From a virus: a stretch of DNA of 39,877 bases. The translations under genes were made by a program, and so were the position numbers. The notes beneath the pieces were generated by a model. The model was not told where the DNA came from and searched no databases. It saw only the letters and a list, made by a program, of their open reading frames with translations. The stretch lies in the IMG/VR virus record IMGVR_UViG_3300020456_000192, positions 1 through 39,877 of that record; one strand, given 5' to 3'. Of this stretch, positions 30,495-37,600 are shown one piece after another; position 1 is the first letter of the stretch; every line of letters begins with the position of its first letter.

Positions 30495-30957
30495 TTATCT
30501 TGAAGGAACTTTTGACAATAAAGAACAAGCATTAAAATATCCCACCAGATATGCTAGAATTATTATTAATCATGAATGGATTGGTGGCGATTGGTTTCAT
30601 GGTACACAAGCATACTATCATTCTCAGGATAAACCCTACAGGGAATTTAGGATGCGTGTTTACCCAGAAGGGGAAAAATTTCGCGTCAAAAATTTTGACA
30701 TAAAAGGCGAGACATATAAAGAGGGATGTGATACACTGTTTAAATTAGTTGGCAATAAGTTCTATGGCAAGAACACCGATTGTAATTGCTGGATCCAATG
30801 GAAAGGGATTAAAACTTACTTGACAAATGATATCATCCTAGGTTATAATTTCTATAACGTTATGGATTCGGGAATTGATCCTGAGACAGGTAAAAAACTT
30901 TGGGGTTCCCAGTGGGGACATTTAGAATTTAAACGCCAAACTAGCTCAGCTGGATAG
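30478..30957 (+). CDS. cpeT: Second CpeT/CpcT-family protein
   Basis: The 159-aa protein begins FHDYLEGTFDNKEQALKYPTRYARIIINHEW, an even clearer CpeT/CpcT start than the first copy, followed by QAYYHSQDKPYREFRMRVY, CDTLFKLVGNKFYG and NDIILGYNFYNVMDSG...WGHLEF. It probably acts on bilin attachment or carriage. The two copies differ widely, so they may handle different substrates. Its last 23 bases form the 5' strand of tRNA-Thr, so the terminal residues (QTSSAG) are fixed by tRNA sequence. Confidence 0.85.
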   Translation: MTLFHDYLEGTFDNKEQALKYPTRYARIIINHEWIGGDWFHGTQAYYHSQDKPYREFRMRVYPEGEKFRVKNFDIKGETYKEGCDTLFKLVGNKFYGKNTDCNCWIQWKGIKTYLTNDIILGYNFYNVMDSGIDPETGKKLWGSQWGHLEFKRQTSSAG

Positions 30958-31008
30958 AGCAACTGTTTTGTAAACAGTAGGTCAACGGTTCAAGTCCGTT
31001 GTTTGGCT
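30935..31008 (+). tRNA. tRNA-Thr (TGT), overlapping the cpeT 3' end
   Basis: GCCAAAC (30935-30941) pairs with GTTTGGC (31001-31007), T discriminator; anticodon stem ACTGT/ACAGT with loop TTTGTAA (TGT); T-stem CAACG/CGTTG around TTCAAGT-type loop. The first 23 bases are also coding. Confidence 0.92.
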
Positions 31009-31284
31009 TTCCACTTTTGTGGAATAGGTGACGCCACCGATATTTCGGACAGGGGTTCAACTCCCCTCACCTCCATTCACGGGGGTGCCATGGTTTTGAC
31101 GGGGTATAAGGAGCGTGACTGAAACCTGCTTGGATAAGCAACCAATAGATGCAAAAACATCTGATGTCGCAGCGAACAACATCGTTGCATTCTCCCGCAC
31201 TCGCGAACTTGCGACTGCCTGAATGGGAGATGGGGGTTAGACTAGCCTTCTTACCCAAGTAGTCCATGGGGGTGAAATGCCCCC
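31009..31284 (+). ncRNA. ssrA: Circularly permuted two-piece tmRNA
   Basis: tmRNA rescues stalled ribosomes and tags the peptide for degradation. The acceptor piece comes first (about 31009-31075): TTCGGAC, T-arm AGGGG/CCCCT (31051-31067) and CACCTCC plus A. After only five bases (31076-31080) the coding piece starts GGGGGTGCCATGG with TTTTGACGGGG, as in tmRNA 5' ends. GGGGGTG (31081-31087) pairs with CACCTCC (31068-31074), with a G-T at the third pair, the Ala-tRNA identity element. GATGTC precedes resume codon GCA (31169-31171), and the tag AANNIVAFSRTRELATA ends at TGA (31220-31222). Piece ends outside these helices are estimated. Confidence 0.9.
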
Positions 31285-31288
31285 TTCT

Positions 31289-31360
31289 GGGGGTTTAGCT
31301 CAGCGGTAGAGCGCCTGCTTTGCAAGCAGGATGTCAGGAGTTCAAATCTCCTAACCTCCA
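31289..31360 (+). tRNA. tRNA-Ala (TGC)
   Basis: GGGGGTT (31289-31295) pairs with AACCTCC (31353-31359), with the G3-T70 identity pair; anticodon stem CCTGC/GCAGG, loop TTTGCAA (TGC); T-loop TTCAAAT. This is the amino acid that charges tmRNA. Confidence 0.95.
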
Positions 31361-31561
31361 TTGGAACCTGATCAGTTCCATAGGGTGTGACTGAATAACT
31401 CTGTTGGAATTTGGCGGAGTAAGGTAAATGGTTAGAGGTGGTACTCGCCTTCCCTAAAGGAAGTGAACCCGAACCAAGGGAACCATTGTTGTTATGTACA
31501 AATATTCGCTTTAGCGATTCCCATAACTTGAGGGTATGAAGTATTCCCTCCACCCAACCAA
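31361..31561 (+). ncRNA. Unassigned structured RNA between tRNA-Ala and tRNA-Asn
   Basis: There is no coding potential on the + strand, but many helices: TGGAAC/GTTCCA (31362-31380), GGCGGAGTA/TACTCGCC with a bulge, CTTCC/GGAAG, GTTATG/CATAAC enclosing TCGC/GCGA, GAGGG/CCCTC, and long-range GGGTG/CACCC plus TTGG/CCAA closing the ends. It has no intact tRNA cloverleaf and matches no RNA family I know. It could be processed by the flanking tRNA enzymes. Confidence 0.5.
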
Positions 31562-31633
31562 TCCTGAGTAGCTCAGTGGCAGAGCGGACGACTGTTAATC
31601 GTTTGGTCGCAGGTTCAAATCCTGCCTCAGGAG
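31562..31633 (+). tRNA. tRNA-Asn (GTT)
   Basis: TCCTGAG (31562-31568) pairs with CTCAGGA (31626-31632), G discriminator; anticodon stem GACGA/TCGTT, loop CTGTTAA (GTT); T-loop TTCAAAT. It ends three bases before the late promoter. Confidence 0.94.
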
Positions 31634-31636
31634 TTG

Positions 31637-31644
31637 TATAAATA
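31637..31644 (+). promoter_or_regulatory. Late promoter TATAAATA for the giant structural gene
   Basis: Perfect T4-late motif, 41 bases before the ATG at 31685. The leader contains CCGCAGCGG and GAG before the start. Confidence 0.7.
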
Positions 31645-31684
31645 ATCTGAGATCAGATCTTAGTAACCGCAGCGGTTGAGTAAT

Positions 31685-34600
31685 ATGGCTTTGACTAGAC
31701 TTGACAATCTTATTAGTAGTAAAACTGGTAAGTATTTGTACGTCTCCCCCGATGACTTCAATGCATCGGATGAGTTGAATAACAGGGGTAATTCACCCAT
31801 TAGACCTTTTAAGTCTATTCAACGTGCTTTTTTAGAAATAGCAAGGTATTCGTACCTACCAGGACCAGATAACGATAGGTTTGACCAATTTACGGTCATG
31901 CTTATGCCTGGTAATCACTACATTGATAACCGTCCAGGTCTTGTAGGGACCACAGGTATTGATGCGTTTGCTTTCAATCAAACGATGAATGAGTGGGAAG
32001 ATAATTCCAACTTAGATATTTCTGATCCTAACAATATTCTTTACAGGTTTAACAATACTGAAGGTGGTGCTATTCTTCCTAGAGGTTCATCTCTTGTAGG
32101 TTATGATCTCCGTCGTACTATTGTTCGTCCTCTTTATGTTCCTGATCCTGCTGATAGACTAGAAAAAAGATCTGCAATTTTTAATGTTACTGGTGGTTGC
32201 TATTTCTGGCAGTTCACTATTAAAGATGGTGATTTAGAACCTTCCTCACCTCTTTATGACAAGAATGATGGTGTAGGTAAAGTATACTATCAGAATGGAT
32301 ACTGGGATCAGTTAGCAATTCCTAATTATTCTCACCATAAGCTAACTGTATTTGAATATGCAGATAAGGAAGAACTAGGTCTATATTATCAGAAAGTTGC
32401 TAAGGCATTCTCACAGTATCAACCAACAATTGATGATCCTGGTGAATTCAGCGAGAGAATTCAAGAAACTAGAATCGTTGGTCCTCTGTCGGATATCCGT
32501 TCTATTGAAAGTATTAAGTGTAGTGATTCTTCTCCTGCAGGAACAATTACAGTTGAAGTTACTACAAAGGTTAATCACGGATACTTTAAGAACCAGTTCG
32601 TTTCCATTGAGAACAATGGTCTAGATGATCAACTCAATGGTACTTTCCCCGTAGAAGATATTGATCTGGTAGACGGTAGAAAGTTCACATACAAAATTCC
32701 TGGAACTGTTGCAGCTCTTGGAACTAGCGTAAGTCTTGTTAGCGGAACTGTATACACAGCACAAAGCGGACTAAGTGCAAACGCGGTAGTTAAAGCGGAA
32801 GTTGACTCTGTTGAATCCGCATCTCCGTATGTCTTTAACTGTTCTATCCGTTCTACTTGGGGTATTTGCGGTATTTGGGCGAATGGTTTGAAAGCCACTG
32901 GTTTCAAATCAATGGTTATCGCTCAGTATACGGGTGTTTCGCTCCAGAAAGATGATAGAGCATTCATTCGTTACGATGAATATTCTAACACGTTCAATCA
33001 GGCATCACTAACTGATGCATTTGCAACAGTACCTTACCACACTAAGGGTGATGCATACTGGAAGGATGATTGGAGAAACTTCCACGTTCGTGCATCTGAT
33101 GACGCATTTATTCAGAACGTTTCTATCTTCGCTGTTGGTTTCGCTGATCACTTCCTGATGGAGTCAGGTGGTGACATGTCAATCACCAACTCTAACTCCA
33201 ACTTTGGTAATACCTCATTACACGCAATTGGTTTCAAAGGATTTGCGTTTAATCAGGACAAGGGTGGATACATCACTGATATTATTCCACCAAAAACTAT
33301 TCCTGAAACCCAAGGGAATACGAAAAAGAATGCTTACTACACCATTGATGTAAAGGCATCAAATGATCCTAACAACCACAGTAAGATCTACTATGGTGAT
33401 GATGAAGCATATGATCCTGGCAAGAGACCAGCAGCATCTATTGATGGATTCCGTATTGGTGCTAGAAGTGATGAAAAACTATATGTTAAACTAACTCCTA
33501 GAAGTGCTGGCGCAGGTAACATTTATAATGCTACCCTATCTCCTAATGGATTTAAGAAATTTACTGCAACTGCATCTATTCTTAATCCTAGCAGTCTTAC
33601 TATTAATAATAAAGATCTTGATGCTGCAGATAGAATTGAAGAGAACAAAAACTTCATTGCACATGAAGCATATGGTTACATTACTGGAAAATATCCAAGT
33701 CTTGTAATTAAATCAGGTATCACTATTGAAAAGTGCCGTCGTGATATTGGTTATTTGATTGATGCTGCTGTACAAGATCTAAGATTGGGTGGTAACATCA
33801 ATACGATTCAGGCAGCTGAATCATATTATGTTGGTAATAACCTTTCTTATATTACTGGTGAACTTAATGAAACTCTAGAAGGATACAACTACGCCAGAGA
33901 TTTAGCAATCGCAGCAATGCGTAACTTTGCATATCTCCGTCAGGGAACTTCTACTACCGCAGCATCTTCTATTGTAAACATTGGAGATACTTCTGGTATT
34001 GTTCAGGGCATGGTTGTCGCTGACTATGATCCTTCTGAGTTTACTGATGGTAAACTAAATGCTGGTGCTTCACGTCCTAATTCTCCTGTAATTCCTGATA
34101 ACACCTATGTTAAGCGTGTTATTGATGCTACTACAATTGAGCTCGGACAAAAAGCAGTATTCAGTGAGAAGAAATTAGTATCTGATCGTTTTGGAGATGC
34201 TAAGGATCAAATTCTTGCTAACAAAGAATTCATCGCTGCTGAAGCATATGACCGTATGGTCCTTGACTTCCCTGGCTTTGTTACTCCTACAGGAAATCCT
34301 CAGGATTGTAAGGATGACATCATTGATGTTATTGAGGCAATTGCAGAGAACACTGCTTTCGGTGGTAATGCCGAAACTTATGATGCAGCATACCTTTATG
34401 AAACTGGTGCTCACGTAGCAGGTGAGGAAGATCAAACTATCAAGGCATTTACATATGCTAGAGATATGTGTATTCAGGTTATGCGTAATGAGGATGTATT
34501 CATCTTCGGTACACATGGTCTAACACAGTCTAAAGATACTACTATTACATATGTTGCTCCTGAACTTGTTAAAGATCGCTATGGAGACGCACGTAATCTA

Positions 34601-37600
34601 ATTCTTGCTAACAAAGAACTTATTGCTGAAGAAGCAGTAGCAAGGATGATGATTGAGTTTCCTAATCATCAGTATGGTGCTGGATACACCTCCGCTGATT
34701 GTGTTGATGACGTTAGAGATCTTCTTGAAGCAGTTGCTGACAACCTAGCATATGGTGGTAACGATAAGACATGGGATGCAGCATACTCTTATGTTAAAGG
34801 TGCTCACGTAGCAGGTGAAGAGTCAGAAACTGCATATGCGTTTGATCAAGCAAAGGAGATGGCTTCTCAGGTAATGAGAAACCAGAAAGTACTTTCTATT
34901 GGATCTCATGGTCTAACTCAGACATATGGTAACGCTCAACACACATGGGCAGGTGGCACAGCAACTGCTGCAGTACAGTCTGGTGGTGGATATAACCACA
35001 CATTTGTATCTGCTACTGCTGGCGCTATTTCATCTGGTGGTAACTACGCACATACATTTGTATCTGCTGTTGCAAATGGAATCACAGCAAACACGGGCAC
35101 TCAATACACAGTAACGGGTGCTGCATATGATCCTGCTTCAGGTGATATTGTATTCACTAGTGCAAACCATGGATTATCAACTGGTAATACTATTACTATT
35201 GCTGATAATGCATTAACCTTCACTTGTGATATGGATAATAATGCTACTCAGCATGTATATCCACGTCCAACAGATCCTGCTTCTGGACAAGCATTATCAA
35301 TTACAAATGCAACTCCATCTACATTCACAGTTAATGTGGGTGCATCACCTATTGTTCAGTTTAACGTATCTGCTGCAGATTACAATCCTACTACAGGATT
35401 GATGACATTGACGATTGGTAATCACACTTTATCTGGTGGCACAAGTGTCAGGATTGCTGATAACTCATTGACATTCACTTGTGAGATGGATGGCAATACT
35501 TCTAATAAGACTTATCCTAGATCAAGTGACCCTTCATATCAAACATCAGTTAACATTACTAATGTAACAGCAACAACAATTACTTTAGATGTTGGTGCAT
35601 CACCTATCGTAAATCATGACGTTACGAGTGCATCTTACGATCCAATTACAGGTACAATGGTACTTACGATTGGTAATCATTCCTTGACAACAGGGACAAG
35701 TGTTAAGATTGCTGATAATGCATTAACCTTCACTTGCAGCCAGGATGGAAATGCAACCAAGCACACTTATCCTCGCCCATCTGATCCATTCTATGACAAT
35801 GCTATCAATATTACTGCAGTAACTCCAACTACAATTACACTCAACGTTGGTATTGCTAATTCTGGTTTTGATACTATTACATACAACTTACCACAACCAG
35901 TAATTGATCGTAATGGTGATGCTCGCAATCTAATCATTGCTAATAAGGCAGTGATTGCTGCTGAAGCATATGAAAGAATGATGGCTGAGAATCCTGGATA
36001 TGTCCATCCAACTGGATATGGTCCACAGGATTGTATTGATGATATTCTAGATTTTGTCAATGAAGTTTCCTACAACCTAGCATTTGGTGGAAATGACAGA
36101 ACTTGGGATATGGCAAACCTATATGTTGTAGGACAACATGTCGTAGGTGAAGAACTACAAACCACTCAAGCGTTTGAGTATGCTAGAGACCTAATGGTCC
36201 AAGCAATGAGAAATGAAACCATGCTCCTTATTGGTAGCCATGGTTTAACTCAGACAAAAGATACAACTATTACAGTTAATGCTCCTACACCTGTAGATAA
36301 TAAGTCTGCAGATGCAAGAAACTTGATCCTAGCAAACACAGACTTTATCTCTGAGATTGCTTTGGGTAGAATGTTAGCAAACTTCCCAACATATTCATCT
36401 CCTGCTGGATATACGACTGACGATTGTCTTGATGACATTAAAGATGTTGTAAATGTTGTTGCTCATAACTTAGCATATGGTGGTAACGATAGAGTATGGG
36501 ATGCTGCTAATTTCTATGCTACTGGAGGACATGCTTCAGGATCTGTAAACGAAACAATCTACGCATTTACTCAAGCTCGTGACATTATAATTGAGGTCAT
36601 GAGAAATGAGGATGTAACTGTTGGCGGACATACAACTCTAACTCAAAGTAAGGATTTAACAATCACTGCTGATAGTACACCTAAGTGTGCATCGCAGGTT
36701 GCTACAGTTAATACCCTAATTCAAATTCTTACTAATACAGTACAGTCACCGAACCTTCTATATGGTATTACACGTACTTTCTCTAATGCAAAATGTAATG
36801 ATGTAAAGGCAACACTAACAACTCTAACTGATATTGTTACTACTGCAGTTAATACGCCATCTTCTCTTGCTAATGTTGCAAGAACTCTATCTGTTGGATC
36901 ATGTGAAGATGCAAGAACTACTATTACTACACTCTTTGATATTGTCAAGAATGCAGTATTGACACCAGCATCACTTTCTAATGTCCTTAGAACAGTATCT
37001 AACGGATCTTGCCAAAATGTAGCATCTGCTATCACAACTCTATTCCAGATTGTTAACAATACTATCGCTAATACTGGATATTTACAGTCAGTTGATAGAG
37101 TTGAGTCCCCACTTGGTCTTGCATTTGGTCCATCTGTAAATGCTAATGCATCTACAACAAATTCATATCTATACTTTACTTTAACTGATGGAGTTTATAC
37201 TTCTGAGTATTCTCCAACTACTGATGATACGATCACACAACACACTTCATATCCTGAGTGTGCTGATCAAGCATCTGCTATCCGTCAGTATTTTACTAAT
37301 ATTTCTACCATTATTCAGACTGGACTTAACTCTGTTCCTAGAGTTGAACCATCTCAGTTAACTACAGAACTTGCTTCTAGAGCAACTGTATGGACACTTA
37401 GAACTGGTTCTGGATCTAACCCTCACAACCTAGAAACTGGTACTCCTATCAGATTGGTTCCACGTGCTCGTTATGATAGTGTAACCAATTCTTATGTTGA
37501 TGTTGATAAGAGAAAGGTCAGACTTCCTAATGGATTCAATACTAATGAAGAGTATTATGTAATTGCTCCTGCAAGAAAGACAAAACCAGAACCTTATGAG

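Noticed and set aside
31251-31553. 100-aa minus-strand ORF
   Set aside because: It covers tRNA-Ala and the structured RNA region in reverse; RNA evidence is stronger.
31361-31561. Degenerate tRNA in the gap before tRNA-Asn
   Set aside because: A CTTC-loop-GAAG could mimic an anticodon arm, but T33, a T-loop TTCxAxx and a 7-bp acceptor stem are absent.
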